Counted from the stretch's first letter, positions 17,738-27,148 are shown. The stretch is DNA of 64,000 bases from Niveispirillum cyanobacteriorum (GCF_002868735.1 NZ_CP025611.1:3304501-3368500), one strand, 5' to 3'. Numbers and translations: made by a program. The notes: generated by a model from the letters alone, not told the origin.

Positions 17738-18304
17738 TCAGTCCTTGAAGCGTTCCATGTACTCGCCGGTTTCGATGTTCACGACGATCTTGGTGCCAGC
17801 CTCGATATGGGGCGGGACCATGACGCGGGCACCATTTTCCAGAACGGCGGGCTTGTAGGAGGAAGAGGCCGTCTGGCCCTTCACCACCGGGTCAGCCTCG
17901 GTGATCAGCAGGACCACGGACTGCGGCAGTTCGACCGACAGGGGCGCGCCTTCGAAGGACTGCACCACGACTTCCATGCCGTCGGCCAGGAAGATCTTGC
18001 CGTCGCCGATGATGTCGCCGGAGATGGTCACCTGTTCAAAGGTTTCCTTGTCCATGAAGGTGTAATTGTCGTCTTCAGCGAACAGGAACGTCATCTCGTG
18101 ATCGTCCAGACGGGCGCGTTCCACGGCTTCGCCGGTGCGGAAGCGCTCGATATTCTTGTTGCCGGTCTTGACGTCCTTCATTTCCAACTGGATGAAGGCG
18201 CCGCCCTTGCCGGGCTGCACAATCTGGGTGCCGGTGATCACATAGAGACGGCCGTTATGCTCAAGGATGTGACCCTTGCGCATGGTGTTCGCATTGACCT
18301 TCAT
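17738..18304 (-). CDS. efp: Translation elongation factor P
   Basis: A 188-residue elongation factor P, which relieves ribosome stalling at polyproline stretches. The three-domain layout is complete: KOW-like domain I with the loop QPGKGGAFIQL, whose lysine is the expected site of lysylation; OB domains II and III, ending in the signature NIETGEYMERFKD. Lysine rather than arginine at the loop tip points to EpmA-type modification; no epmA is in the window. It is divergent from lspA across about 240 bases that include a small inverted repeat (GCCCGCCG / CGGCGGGC, 18388-18413). Confidence 0.97.
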   Translation of the reverse strand: MKVNANTMRKGHILEHNGRLYVITGTQIVQPGKGGAFIQLEMKDVKTGNKNIERFRTGEAVERARLDDHEMTFLFAEDDNYTFMDKETFEQVTISGDIIGDGKIFLADGMEVVVQSFEGAPLSVELPQSVVLLITEADPVVKGQTASSSYKPAVLENGARVMVPPHIEAGTKIVVNIETGEYMERFKD

Positions 18305-18546
18305 GACAGGCTTCTCAAACTTTATAGGAATCGAGCGGCGCGGAACCTAACAGGTTGCCTCTCAACAGGCAAATGGCCAGTGTCCCCGCCCGCCGCATAG
18401 GCAACCGGCGGGCCGTGCAAGGGCCGCAGGACGGAATTTTAACACATCACCCGACCATTTGCCGCCTTTCCGCCGTGTTTAGGGTATAAGGCAGCGGGAA
18501 AGATGATGTGCGGCACGGATGGATGATGGTGGCGGGTGAAGGGGTG

Positions 18547-19074
18547 ATGAACGCGGCGCTGGTGCGCAAGTTGCGGCTGGTCACCGGCATCGTGGCGCTG
18601 GTGGCGCTGGTCCTGGATCAGGTGACCAAACAATGGGTGCTGACCAGCCTGCTGCCCTGTCTGTCGGGGCCAGCGGGGCCGGAATGCGCCGTCAACTCCC
18701 CCTTCATCGAGGTCACGGGCTTCTTCAATATGGTGGTGGCCTGGAACTTCGGTGTCAGCTTCTCAATGTTCTACAGCCAGCATGATCTGATGCCGTTCGC
18801 GCTCAGCCTGCTGGCTGTCGCCATCTGTGGCGCGCTACTCTGGTGGAACCGCCACAACGATCGGGGTCTGGTGGCGCTGGCCACCGGCATGGTCGTTGGC
18901 GGCGCCATCGGCAATGTCATCGACCGGTTCCGCTTCGGGGCCGTCGCCGATTTCCTTGACTTTCACGTCGCAGGCTGGCACTGGCCGGCATTCAACGTGG
19001 CGGATTGCTGCATCGTGGTTGGGGTGGGCCTGTTGTTGATCGACGGGCTGTTCTCCGGCGACGAGCGGCGTTAG
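18547..19074 (+). CDS. lspA: Lipoprotein signal peptidase (SPase II)
   Basis: A 175-residue inner-membrane aspartyl protease that removes signal peptides from diacylglyceryl-prolipoproteins. Four hydrophobic segments are visible. The catalytic aspartates lie in the family motifs GNVIDRFRFGAVADFLDFH (about 122-140) and WPAFNVADCCI. The early LDQVTKQWV is the conserved first-helix motif. The start at 18547 (MNAALVRKLR) has a GAAGGGG ribosome-binding site; the frame is open further upstream to 18508, but homology starts here. Its direct neighbour encodes a lipoprotein, as in related genomes. Confidence 0.95.
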   Translation: MNAALVRKLRLVTGIVALVALVLDQVTKQWVLTSLLPCLSGPAGPECAVNSPFIEVTGFFNMVVAWNFGVSFSMFYSQHDLMPFALSLLAVAICGALLWWNRHNDRGLVALATGMVVGGAIGNVIDRFRFGAVADFLDFHVAGWHWPAFNVADCCIVVGVGLLLIDGLFSGDERR

Positions 19075-19147
19075 AGTGCGAACCGGCAATCGCGCGGGTC
19101 GGCCTCTGTTAGACTCTGCTCCTCGTTCAAAGGGTACGGATCGGACC

Positions 19148-19651
19148 ATGGTTGTGTTGAAGCAAGTGCGCAAGGCGGCCGTTCCGGCCATCACCGTCCT
19201 GATGATGGGCGGCCTGCTGTCGGGCTGTGGCCTGTTTGGCGGCCATGACGCGCCGGATGAGTTCATGGTCGTGTCGCGCGCCCCGCTGGAGGTGCCGCCC
19301 GACTTCTCGCTGCGTCCGCCGCAGCCGGGCAGCCCGCGCCCGCAGGAAATGGAACGCGACACCCGTTCGCAGTCCAGCGTGTTCGGCGCCAGTGGCGCCG
19401 GCTCGGCCGCCCTGGTCGATCCGCGTACCAATCCGAAGCAGACCAGCGGCGAAGGCGCCCTGCTGGCCCAGGCCGGTGCAGACGGTGCCAGCCCCGATAT
19501 CCGCGCCATCATCGACCGGGAGAATCCGGGCGTGGTGGTCGGCAGCCCGACCTTCCTGGACAAGCTGATGTTCTGGAAGGACGAACAGAACCCGGAAGTG
19601 CTGCCCCCGCCCGGTGGCGCGCTGTCCACGACGCGCGAGACCGGCAAGTAA
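19148..19651 (+). CDS. DUF3035-type lipoprotein
   Basis: A 167-residue predicted lipoprotein: positive N-terminus, hydrophobic stretch (AVPAITVLMMGGLLSGC) and lipobox LLSGC with the acylated Cys near residue 27. The mature part is Pro-rich (APLEVPPDFSLRPPQPG), typical of the DUF3035 family found beside lspA in alphaproteobacteria. It has no known function; the mature chain looks largely disordered. It is probably in one transcription unit with lspA (73-base gap), and is a substrate class for that enzyme. The ATG at 19148 is preferred because it gives a proper signal peptide. A terminator follows. Confidence 0.82.
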   Translation: MVVLKQVRKAAVPAITVLMMGGLLSGCGLFGGHDAPDEFMVVSRAPLEVPPDFSLRPPQPGSPRPQEMERDTRSQSSVFGASGAGSAALVDPRTNPKQTSGEGALLAQAGADGASPDIRAIIDRENPGVVVGSPTFLDKLMFWKDEQNPEVLPPPGGALSTTRETGK

Positions 19652-19680
19652 GTTTGGTCACCGTCACAGTTGATTGAGCC

Positions 19681-19707
19681 AATGCCCCGCCCAACCGGCG
19701 GGGCATT
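19681..19707 (+). terminator. Hairpin terminator after the DUF3035 lipoprotein gene
   Basis: An 11-bp perfect stem (AATGCCCCGCC / GGCGGGGCATT) with a 5-base loop, 29 bases after the stop. A weak T-rich flank (GTGATTTG) follows. Confidence 0.7.
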
Positions 19708-19796
19708 GTGATTTGTGGGTTCGGGCAACCCAAACATGTTGATGCGCGGCATCGCGCCCGCTTCCCAAGGGGCGCTGTCCGGCCTATGTTCCGGCC

Positions 19797-20600
19797 ATGA
19801 CCGACGCGAACACGACCCGACCCGCCGCCGCCACAGGCACGCCCCCCAGGCCCCCCGCCGGGGAGGAAGGGCGTTTCTTCGGTTATCGGGAAATTGACCC
19901 GACCGAAAAGGCATCCCTGGTCCAGGGCGTGTTCGGCAGTGTGGCCGGCAAATACGATCTGATGAACGACCTGATGTCGATGGGTGTCCACCGGTTGTGG
20001 AAGGACGCCTTCGTCGATCTGGTCCGCCCGCGCGATGGTGAGGCGCTGCTGGATGTGGCCGGCGGTACGGGCGACATCGCCTTTCGCCTGAAACGCCAAG
20101 CGCCGGGGGCCAATGTCACCGTCTGCGACCTGACCGAATCGATGGTGCGGGTGGGGCGCGACCGGGGTCTGGATGGCGGCATGCTGTCGGGCATCGACTG
20201 GACCGTGGGCAATGCCGAGGATCTGCCGTTCCCGTCGCGGTCCATGGATGCCTACACGATCGCCTTCGGCCTGCGCAATGTGACGCGTATCGACAAGGCC
20301 CTGGCCGAGGCGCGGCGCGTGCTGAAGCCCGGCGGGCGGTTCTTCTGTCTGGAATTCAGCCATGTCGTGATTCCCGTCCTGCGGGACATCTATGACGGCT
20401 ATTCCTTCCACCTGCTGCCGCGCCTGGGCCAGTTGGTGGCGGGCGACAAGGACAGCTATCAGTATCTGGTGGAAAGCATCCGCCGCTTCCCCGAACAGCA
20501 GGCCTTGTGCCACCGGATTGAGGCGGCGGGCTTTACCGGCGCCAAGGCGCGCAACCTGTCGGGTGGGATCGCCTGTATTCATTCCGGCTGGCGCGTCTAA
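19797..20600 (+). CDS. ubiE: Ubiquinone/menaquinone C-methyltransferase UbiE
   Basis: A 267-residue SAM-dependent methyltransferase that C-methylates the benzoquinol ring in ubiquinone synthesis. Motif I is LLDVAGGTGDIAFRL (about 82-96). The UbiE/COQ5 signatures YDLMNDLMSMGVHRLWK and LKPGGRFFCLEFS are present, and the C-terminal NLSGGIACIHSGW is diagnostic. The first 25 residues are an extra Pro/Ala-rich stretch, so a later start is possible, but no internal Met precedes the family homology except the annotated one. It is followed after 2 bases by ubiB, the usual pair. Confidence 0.95.
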   Translation: MTDANTTRPAAATGTPPRPPAGEEGRFFGYREIDPTEKASLVQGVFGSVAGKYDLMNDLMSMGVHRLWKDAFVDLVRPRDGEALLDVAGGTGDIAFRLKRQAPGANVTVCDLTESMVRVGRDRGLDGGMLSGIDWTVGNAEDLPFPSRSMDAYTIAFGLRNVTRIDKALAEARRVLKPGGRFFCLEFSHVVIPVLRDIYDGYSFHLLPRLGQLVAGDKDSYQYLVESIRRFPEQQALCHRIEAAGFTGAKARNLSGGIACIHSGWRV

Positions 20601-20602
20601 GG

Positions 20603-22150
20603 ATGCTGCGCGCGCTTCGCAATCTGGGCCGCATGGTCAGCATCGGTCGCACGCTGGGCCGCCATGGGGCGTTGCCGGTCGATCTGTTCCGCGACAGTGC
20701 GCCGTTCCTGGCCTTCATCCTGTCGCTGGGCAACCGTAATAAGGCGCCGGGGCGACCCGGTCAGCGGCTGGCGGCAGCGTTGCAGGCGCTGGGCCCCAGC
20801 TTCATCAAGCTGGGTCAGGTCCTGTCTATCCGCGCCGATCTGGTGGGCGAGGATGTGGCCAATGATCTGGCCGAACTGCGCGACCGGCTGCCCGCCTTTT
20901 CCGGTGATGCCGCCCGCGCCATCATTGAGGCGGAGCTGGAGCGACCCATTACCGAGCTTTATGCCCGGTTCGATGATCAGGCGGTGGCGGCGGCCAGCAT
21001 CGCGCAGGTGCATTTCGCCGAGACGCCCGACGGGCGGCTGGTCGCCGTCAAGGTGCTGCGCCCCGGCATCGAGCAGGCGTTTCAGCAGGATATCGACCTG
21101 CTGCTGTGGCTGGCCGACTGGGCGGTGCGGGTGCAGCCCAAACTGAAACGCCTGAAGCCCGTGGCGGTGGTGGAGACGTTTGCCCGCACCGTGGCCCTGG
21201 AAATGGACCTGCGGATGGAAGCGGCGGCGGCGTCAGAGCTGGCCGGGAATTTCACGGGCGATGCGACCTTCGGCGTGCCCAGCATCGATTGGGACCGCAC
21301 GGCCAAGCGTGTGATGACGCAGGAACGCATCATCGGCTTTTCCATCGACAAGGTGGAGGAAATCCGGGCATCCGGCTTGCAGACCGATCAGTTGCTGGCC
21401 CATGCGGCGGATGCTTTTTTCAATCAGGTGTTCCGTGACGGCTTTTTCCATGCCGACATGCATCCTGGCAATATGTTCGTGACGCCGCAAGGACGGCTGG
21501 TCGCCGTGGATTTCGGCATCATGGGCCGCATCGACCGGCAGACGCGTCTGTATCTGGCCGATATGCTGATCGGGTTCTTGAACCGCGATTATGATCTGGT
21601 CGCCAAGGTGCATTTCGATGCCGGTTTCGTGCCGGCCAGCCAAGATCAGGAACTGTTCAAGCAGGCGGTCCGGTCCATCGGGGAGCCGCTGCATGGCCGG
21701 CCTTTGTCCGACATTTCCGTGGGCCGGCTGCTGGCCCAGCTTTTCGCGGTGACGGAGAAGTTCCAGATGGAGACGCAGCCGCAATTGCTGCTGCTGCAAA
21801 AAAGCATGCTGACGGCGGAAGGCATGGGCCGCGTCCTGAACCCGCATGTTAATATGTGGGACCTTTCCCGGCCCCTGATCGAACGCTGGATGATCGAGAA
21901 CCGGGGGCCAGAGGCGCGGATCGCCGACCTTCTGTCTAATGTCGCCGGCATTGCCCGGCGTCTGCCGACCTTGGTTCGCGACCTGGAACGCACCGCCAAT
22001 ATGCTGGCTGAGGGTGGCGGTTTGCGCCTGCATCCCGATTCGGTTGCGGCCCTGGCGGCGGTGAGGGAGCGAGAAGGCCGGCGCTGGCGGCGGCTGGGCT
22101 GGGCGGCGCTGCTGCTGGCGGCGGTGGCGCTGGGCGTGGCGCTGTCGTAA
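20603..22150 (+). CDS. ubiB: Ubiquinone biosynthesis protein UbiB (ADCK-type kinase-like)
   Basis: A 515-residue atypical kinase-like protein needed for ubiquinone synthesis, membrane-anchored at the C-terminus (two hydrophobic segments after residue 490: WAALLLAAVALGVAL). Diagnostic motifs: KLGQVLSIRADLV (the KxGQ motif), AAASIAQVHFA (Ala-rich nucleotide loop), VAVKVLRPGI (invariant Lys), HADMHPGNMFV and VDFG (metal-binding). It is co-transcribed with ubiE. The stop codon TAA lies inside a palindromic hairpin (22147-22182). Confidence 0.95.
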   Translation: MLRALRNLGRMVSIGRTLGRHGALPVDLFRDSAPFLAFILSLGNRNKAPGRPGQRLAAALQALGPSFIKLGQVLSIRADLVGEDVANDLAELRDRLPAFSGDAARAIIEAELERPITELYARFDDQAVAAASIAQVHFAETPDGRLVAVKVLRPGIEQAFQQDIDLLLWLADWAVRVQPKLKRLKPVAVVETFARTVALEMDLRMEAAAASELAGNFTGDATFGVPSIDWDRTAKRVMTQERIIGFSIDKVEEIRASGLQTDQLLAHAADAFFNQVFRDGFFHADMHPGNMFVTPQGRLVAVDFGIMGRIDRQTRLYLADMLIGFLNRDYDLVAKVHFDAGFVPASQDQELFKQAVRSIGEPLHGRPLSDISVGRLLAQLFAVTEKFQMETQPQLLLLQKSMLTAEGMGRVLNPHVNMWDLSRPLIERWMIENRGPEARIADLLSNVAGIARRLPTLVRDLERTANMLAEGGGLRLHPDSVAALAAVREREGRRWRRLGWAALLLAAVALGVALS

Positions 22151-22182
22151 CGCGGATTACAGCTTCGCCTAATCCGCGTTAC
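22147..22182. repeat. Palindromic intergenic element after ubiB
   Basis: A perfect 13-bp inverted repeat (GTAACGCGGATTA / TAATCCGCGTTAC) with a 10-base loop, overlapping the ubiB stop. Such GCGGATTA palindromes are a common dispersed REP-like type in proteobacterial genomes and can act as terminators or mRNA stabilisers. There is only one copy in this window. Confidence 0.6.
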
Positions 22183-22214
22183 AGTCTCACCGGTGACGCA
22201 TCGGGGTGTGGATC

Positions 22215-22733
22215 ATGGGGCTTCCTCCAAACCTGTTCGGGCTGGCCGGGTGGAGTGGCAGTGGCAAGACCACGCTGATGGCGCGGTTGATCCCGGCTTT
22301 GGCCGCCCGGGGGTTGAGGGTCGCCACCATTAAACATGCCCACCACGCCTTCGATATCGATCAGCCGGGCAAGGACAGCTATGTCCACCGTATGGCGGGC
22401 GCGCAGGAGGTGCTGGTGGCATCGGCCAACCGTTGGGCCCTGATGCATGAGAACCGGGGCGGGCCAGAGCCAAGTCTGGCCAATCTGGTCGCCAAACTCT
22501 CCCCCGTCGATGTCATCCTGGTCGAAGGCTTCAAGCGCGACGCGCACCCCAAGCTGGAGGTGCATCGCCCGTCCAATGGCAAGCCGCCACTGTGGCCCGA
22601 TGATCCACGTATCGTGGCGGTGGCCAGCGATGTGACACTGCCCGACTGCCCCCTGCCTGTGCTGGATCTGGGCGACGTGGAGGCGGTGGCCGACCTGATC
22701 CTGCGCACCATCGGGGTGGGGCATGGCGGATAG
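22215..22733 (+). CDS. mobB: Molybdopterin-guanine dinucleotide adapter protein MobB
   Basis: A 172-residue P-loop GTPase-like adapter that assists MobA in attaching GMP to molybdopterin. The Walker A motif is GWSGSGKTTLMARL at the start (about 9-22). TIKHAHHAFDIDQPGKDS and ILVEGFKRDAHPKLEVHR are MobB signatures. The ATG at 22215 is preferred; a GTG three codons upstream is also possible. The 3' end overlaps moeA by 11 bases, so the pair is co-translated. mobA is not in the window. Confidence 0.92.
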   Translation: MGLPPNLFGLAGWSGSGKTTLMARLIPALAARGLRVATIKHAHHAFDIDQPGKDSYVHRMAGAQEVLVASANRWALMHENRGGPEPSLANLVAKLSPVDVILVEGFKRDAHPKLEVHRPSNGKPPLWPDDPRIVAVASDVTLPDCPLPVLDLGDVEAVADLILRTIGVGHGG

Positions 22734-23949
22734 TGATTGTTTTGATACCGGATCAAAAATTCTGACCGTGGCGGAAGCGCTGACCCTGATCGCCGCGCAG
22801 TTTCATTCTGTTGCGGAGCCGGAACAATTGCCGTTGGCCGGGGCGTTGGGCCGGGTGTTGGCGGCGGATGTGGTCAGTGGGCTGGACCTGCCGCCCTTTG
22901 ATAATGCCGCAATGGATGGCTATGCCGTGCGCGCCGACGACCTGGGTCGGGCGCTACCGGTGGCGGGTACGCTCTTTGCCGGCGGCACCCCCGTTGCCGC
23001 CCCACCGCCCGGCACGGCCATGCGCATCTTAACCGGCGCGTCGGTGCCCGGCGGCCTGGATGTCGTGGTGATGCAGGAGGAGGTGCGGGTCGAGGGTACC
23101 CTTGTCCACCTGCCCGCCGGCCTGTCTCCCGGCACCAATGTGCGGCGGCGGGGGGAGGATGTGAAGGCCGGGCAGGTGGCCTTGCCCGTAGGGCGGCGGC
23201 TGCGGCCACAGGATATCGGGCTGGCGGCGGCGCTGGGACTAGACACCCTGACAGTGTGCCGGCCCCTGCGGGTGGCGCTGTTTTCGACGGGGGATGAGGT
23301 GACGGCGCCGGGGCAGGCGCTGGCGCCCGGCGGCATTTACGATGCCAACCGGCCTTTGCTGTCGGCGCTGCTGTTGCACTTGGGCTGTACCGTCACCGAC
23401 CTGGGCATTCTGGCCGATGATGAAGACGTGATCCGCGCAGCCTTGGCGGGTGCTGCCCCTGGCCATGACCTGATCCTCACCTCCGGCGGCGTGTCGGCCG
23501 GGGAGGCCGATCATGTGAAGGCGGCGGTGATGACGCTGGGCGGGCTGGACCTGTGGAAACTGGCCCTGAAACCCGGCAAGCCGCTGGCGCTGGGCCATGT
23601 CGGGCGCACGGCCTTTGCCGGGTTGCCTGGCAATCCTGTGGCCATGCTGGTCAGCTTTCTGGTCCTAGTCCGACCCTTGATCGACCTTCTGTCGGGGGCG
23701 GTGCCCACGCCCATACCGTTCTTGACCGCCCCCGCCGGCTTTGCGCATGCCAAGAAGGCAGGGCGGCGGGAATATCTGCGGGTCACCATCGGGCCGGACG
23801 GTGTGGCCCATGCCGACCCGGCGGAAGGAGCCGCCATGCTGGCCCGCCTGACCCGCGCCGATGCGCTGGCAGAACTGGGGGAAGAGGTGACGGCGGTGAA
23901 GCCAGGGGACCCGGTGCGGGTGTTGCCGTTGGGGATGTTGGGGGCTTGA
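22723..23949 (+). CDS. moeA: Molybdopterin molybdenumtransferase MoeA
   Basis: A 408-residue enzyme that inserts molybdate into adenylylated molybdopterin. Family blocks in order: PLAGALGRVLAADV, PPFDNAAMDGYAVRA, RILTGASVPGGLDVVVMQEE, the MoCF-fold block ILTSGGVSAGEADHVK, and AFAGLPGNPVAMLVSF. It overlaps mobB by 11 bases in another frame. Together they are a molybdenum cofactor unit, probably serving molybdoenzymes elsewhere in the genome. Confidence 0.95.
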   Translation: MADSDCFDTGSKILTVAEALTLIAAQFHSVAEPEQLPLAGALGRVLAADVVSGLDLPPFDNAAMDGYAVRADDLGRALPVAGTLFAGGTPVAAPPPGTAMRILTGASVPGGLDVVVMQEEVRVEGTLVHLPAGLSPGTNVRRRGEDVKAGQVALPVGRRLRPQDIGLAAALGLDTLTVCRPLRVALFSTGDEVTAPGQALAPGGIYDANRPLLSALLLHLGCTVTDLGILADDEDVIRAALAGAAPGHDLILTSGGVSAGEADHVKAAVMTLGGLDLWKLALKPGKPLALGHVGRTAFAGLPGNPVAMLVSFLVLVRPLIDLLSGAVPTPIPFLTAPAGFAHAKKAGRREYLRVTIGPDGVAHADPAEGAAMLARLTRADALAELGEEVTAVKPGDPVRVLPLGMLGA

Positions 23950-24001
23950 TAATAAATCCGCATTCGGATATGTTCCGACCATCGCTTCAATAGGAGCTTT
24001 G

Positions 24002-24028
24002 ATGTCCGGGATTGTCGTCATCCGCTGA
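24002..24028 (+). other. Possible 8-codon leader ORF
   Basis: ATG at 24002 with an exact AGGAG 5 bases upstream opens a reading frame of eight codons (MSGIVVIR) before TGA. It sits between moeA and the yjhX-like gene. It could be a leader peptide or chance; no clear attenuator hairpin was found after it. Confidence 0.25.
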
Positions 24029-24144
24029 CCCGCCGCCTGTGGCCGGTCAGTCTTCGCATAAGTCCATTCCCCGCCGCGCGTTTTGCCGGTGGTCGCGTAT
24101 GGCTGCGTCAGCCCTTCTGCTGAACGGACGACGACATCCCCATC

Positions 24145-24408
24145 ATGAATATCTCAAAGCCGGAGCAGCGGACGCTGCACGCGCTGGCCCAGGGTGGCCG
24201 CATCAACCTGATCCGGAACGAGGCCGATTATCGCGATGTGCAGGCCGTGGAATGCCTGACACGTGAAGGCTGGCTGCTGGTGGATTGCACCCTGCCGGTG
24301 TTCCGCAAGCTGAAGGCGCGCCGCCTGATCGCATCGCGAAACGGTGGGCCATATCGCATCACGCGCGACGGTCTGGCGGCGGTCAGGTCGCAACTGGATA
24401 ACCGCTGA
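24145..24408 (+). CDS. UPF0386 family protein, YjhX-like
   Basis: An 87-residue protein that aligns along its whole length with the UPF0386/YjhX family: start [20 protein letters not shown], centre [16 protein letters not shown], end [20 protein letters not shown] (positions about 68-87). The fold is a small winged-helix type. E. coli YjhX has been proposed as a toxin of the YjhX/YjhQ pair, but here no YjhQ partner is adjacent; the nearest acetyltransferase gene is about 2.7 kb away on the other strand. The ribosome-binding site is weak. A bidirectional terminator follows. Confidence 0.85.
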   Translation: MNISKPEQRTLHALAQGGRINLIRNEADYRDVQAVECLTREGWLLVDCTLPVFRKLKARRLIASRNGGPYRITRDGLAAVRSQLDNR

Positions 24409-24412
24409 AATG

Positions 24413-24447
24413 AAAAGCCCCGGTGCCGTTTCCAGCACCGGGGCTTT
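24413..24447. terminator. Bidirectional terminator between yjhX-like gene and etfQO
   Basis: A perfect 14-bp stem (AAAAGCCCCGGTGC / GCACCGGGGCTTTT) with a 7-base loop, flanked by A/T tracts on both sides. It serves the two convergent genes. Confidence 0.9.
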
Positions 24448-24456
24448 TCTTGCCCG

Positions 24457-26118
24457 TCACATATTCGGGTAATTCGGACCCCCGCCGCCCTCCGGCACCG
24501 TCCAGGTAATGTTCTGGAGCGGGTCCTTGATGTCGCAGGTTTTGCAATGGACGCAGTTCTGCGCATTGATCACGAAGCGCGGATGCTGGCCGTTGTCGTC
24601 GCGCACCACCTCATACACACCGGCGGGGCAGTAGCGCTGGGCCGGCTCGTCGTAATTGGGGAGGTTATGCTCAATCGGGATCGACGGGTCCTTCAGCTTC
24701 AGGTGTGCCGGCTGGTTTTCCTCGTGGTTGGTGTTGGAGATGAACACCGAGGACAGCCGATCGAAGCTGATCACCCCATCGGGCTTGGGATACTTGATCT
24801 TCTTGGCCATGTTAGCCGGTGTCAGGCTTTCATGGTCAGCCTTGGTGTGGTGCAGGGTGTAGGGCAGGAACTTGCCCAGGCCCAGATCATGCGCCCACAT
24901 CTGAATGCCGCCATGCAGATTGCCCAGCAGCAGCCCGGCCTTGAGGCCCGGCTTGACATTGCGGACCTTGAACAGGTCCTCATAGACCCAGCTATCCTTC
25001 CAGCTTGCCTCGTAGGCCGACAGCGTGTCGCCGCTGCCGATACCGGCGGCCAGCTTGTCAAAGGCGGCCTCGGCGGCCAGCATGCCGGTCTTCATGGCAT
25101 TGTGGGTGCCCTTGATGCGGGGCACGTTGACGAAGCCGGCGGAGCAGCCGATCAGCGCGCCGCCGGGGAAGGTCAGCTTCGGCACCGACTGCAACCCGCC
25201 CTCATTGATGGCGCGCGCACCATAGGAGAGGCGCTTGCCGCCCTCCAGATACTTGCGCACGAACGGGTGCTGCTTGAAGCGCTGGAATTCCTCAAACGGC
25301 GACAGATGCGGGTTGGCGTAATCCAGGTTCACCACGAAGCCGATGGAAACCTGGTTGTCTTCCAGATGGTACATCCACGAACCGCCGGCCGTGCTGCTGT
25401 CCAGCGGCCAGCCCTGGGTGTGGATGACCAGACCCTGCTGATGCTTTTCGGGGTCGATCTGCCACAGTTCCTTGATGCCGATGCCGTATTTCTGCACGTC
25501 GCAGTCCGACCGCAGGTCGAACTTTTCCATCAGTTGCTTGGACAGGTTGCCGCGCACGCCTTCGGCAAAGAAGGTGTATTTGCCATGCAGTTCCATGCCG
25601 GGGGTGAAATTATGCGTCGGCTCCCCATCCTTGCCGATGCCCATATCGCCCGTGGCGACACCCTTCACACTGCCATCCTCATGGAACAAAACCTCGGCGG
25701 CGGCGAAGCCGGGATAGATTTCCACGCCCAGTTCTTCAGCCTGACCGGCCAGCCAGCGACAGAGATTGCCCAGGCTGATGGCGTAATTGCCATCATTATG
25801 CATCAAGGGCGGCAGCAGGAAGTTGGGCACGCGGATGCCGCCCTTGTCCGACAGGATATAGAACCGGTCGTCGGTGACGGGCGTGTTCAGCGGCGCGCCC
25901 TTTTCCTTCCAGTCCGGGATCAGCTCGTTCAGGGCGCGGGGGTCGATGACATTGCCCGACAGGATGTGGGCACCCACTTCCGAGCCCTTTTCCAGCACGC
26001 AGACACTGACCTCCTGGCCCTTTTCCGCCGCCAGCTGCTTCAGCCGGATCGCCGCAGACAGGCCCGAGGGGCCTGCGCCGACGATCACGACATCATATTC
26101 CATCGATTCGCGTTCCAT
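24457..26118 (-). CDS. Electron transfer flavoprotein-ubiquinone oxidoreductase
   Basis: A membrane-associated flavoprotein of about 553 residues that moves electrons from ETF (fatty-acid and amino-acid dehydrogenases) to ubiquinone. The FAD Rossmann motif is at the start ([19 protein letters not shown]), and the C-terminal 4Fe-4S domain has CPAGVYE and [13 protein letters not shown] with a final [10 protein letters not shown], all diagnostic. Three ATGs are possible (26124, 26118, 26103). I prefer 26118, where GGTGGG is 6 bases upstream. It appears to be a single-gene unit; etfAB are not nearby. Confidence 0.95.
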   Translation of the reverse strand: MERESMEYDVVIVGAGPSGLSAAIRLKQLAAEKGQEVSVCVLEKGSEVGAHILSGNVIDPRALNELIPDWKEKGAPLNTPVTDDRFYILSDKGGIRVPNFLLPPLMHNDGNYAISLGNLCRWLAGQAEELGVEIYPGFAAAEVLFHEDGSVKGVATGDMGIGKDGEPTHNFTPGMELHGKYTFFAEGVRGNLSKQLMEKFDLRSDCDVQKYGIGIKELWQIDPEKHQQGLVIHTQGWPLDSSTAGGSWMYHLEDNQVSIGFVVNLDYANPHLSPFEEFQRFKQHPFVRKYLEGGKRLSYGARAINEGGLQSVPKLTFPGGALIGCSAGFVNVPRIKGTHNAMKTGMLAAEAAFDKLAAGIGSGDTLSAYEASWKDSWVYEDLFKVRNVKPGLKAGLLLGNLHGGIQMWAHDLGLGKFLPYTLHHTKADHESLTPANMAKKIKYPKPDGVISFDRLSSVFISNTNHEENQPAHLKLKDPSIPIEHNLPNYDEPAQRYCPAGVYEVVRDDNGQHPRFVINAQNCVHCKTCDIKDPLQNITWTVPEGGGGPNYPNM

Positions 26119-26275
26119 ACCCATCCCACCGCTTGTTTTCAGCGCGCCTTTCGACCGTTCGTGCCTTTTTTGCAGGCCCGTATAATCCAGTCGCCGCGCC
26201 GCTGCCGGCCCGTCCAGCGGGGCCGATCCTCTACGACGCTGTTAAGACAGCATAGGCCGGTGGTAGGGTCAAACC

Positions 26276-27148
26276 ATGATTGGCGTCGTCGAATCCGTCT
26301 CCGCCCTGCGGTTCCTGCTGGATTGTGGGGTTGATGAGGTGATCGGGGAGGAGCCGACCGATTGGTCGGCCCTGTCACCGCGTCCGCGCACCCAAAGTGC
26401 CGTAGCGTCACCTGCACCCGTCCGGCCGGCAGCGGGGGGCGCAGCGCCCCAACCGGCCCCGCGACAAAATGTGCCGCCGCTCGCGGCGCGCCCCGCCGAT
26501 CCCGGCCCATTGGGGGCGGCAGAGGCCGGGCAGTCGGCAAGGGTTGCGGCGTCTGCGGCGCAGAGCCTGGATGAGCTGAAGGAGGCGCTGGCCGCCTTTG
26601 AGGGCTGCGCCCTGAAGAAAACGGCCACCAATCTGGTCTTCGGGATGGGCAGCCGGCAGGCGCGGATCATGCTGATCGGCGAAGCGCCGGGGGAGAATGA
26701 GGACCGGCAGGGCCTGCCCTTTGTTGGGCCGGCGGGACAGTTGCTGGACCGCATGCTGGGGGCTATCGGGCTGGACCGGCATGCCGATGATCCGGCCAAG
26801 GCCGTCTATATCACCAACATGCTGCCCTGGCGCCCACCCGGCAACCGCAGCCCGACCGACAGCGAGATTGCTGCCTGCATGCCCTTCATGGTGCGGCATA
26901 TCGAGTTGATGGCACCCGACATCCTGATCTTTGCCGGCGGCATTTCGGCCAAGGCCATGTTGAACCGGACGGAGGGCATCACCCGCCTGCGCGGTCGCTG
27001 GTTCGATTATGGCAGTGCCGGGCTGAAGAAATCAGTAGCCGCGATGCCGATGCTCCACCCCGCCTATCTGCTGCGCAATCCCGATGCCAAGCGGGAGGCG
27101 TGGAAGGATCTGCTGGCACTGAAGGTGCGGCTAGACGGTGGCACGTAG
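26276..27148 (+). CDS. Uracil-DNA glycosylase, family 4
   Basis: A 290-residue base-excision repair enzyme removing uracil from DNA. The catalytic block [20 protein letters not shown] (about 138-157) and the closing motif [11 protein letters not shown] are those of family 4. Residues about 30-95 are an Ala/Pro-rich linker of unknown role between a short N-terminal helix and the domain. The four cysteines that hold the 4Fe-4S cluster in classical family 4 enzymes are mostly missing: only GCALKKT and ACMPF remain. So this is probably a cluster-less subtype. The 3' end overlaps the convergent acetyltransferase by 18 bases. Confidence 0.88.
   Translation: MIGVVESVSALRFLLDCGVDEVIGEEPTDWSALSPRPRTQSAVASPAPVRPAAGGAAPQPAPRQNVPPLAARPADPGPLGAAEAGQSARVAASAAQSLDELKEALAAFEGCALKKTATNLVFGMGSRQARIMLIGEAPGENEDRQGLPFVGPAGQLLDRMLGAIGLDRHADDPAKAVYITNMLPWRPPGNRSPTDSEIAACMPFMVRHIELMAPDILIFAGGISAKAMLNRTEGITRLRGRWFDYGSAGLKKSVAAMPMLHPAYLLRNPDAKREAWKDLLALKVRLDGGT

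Noticed and set aside
24547-26334. 595-codon plus-strand frame opposite the ETF-ubiquinone oxidoreductase gene
   Set aside because: Antisense shadow; no recognisable domain, while the minus strand carries all enzyme motifs.
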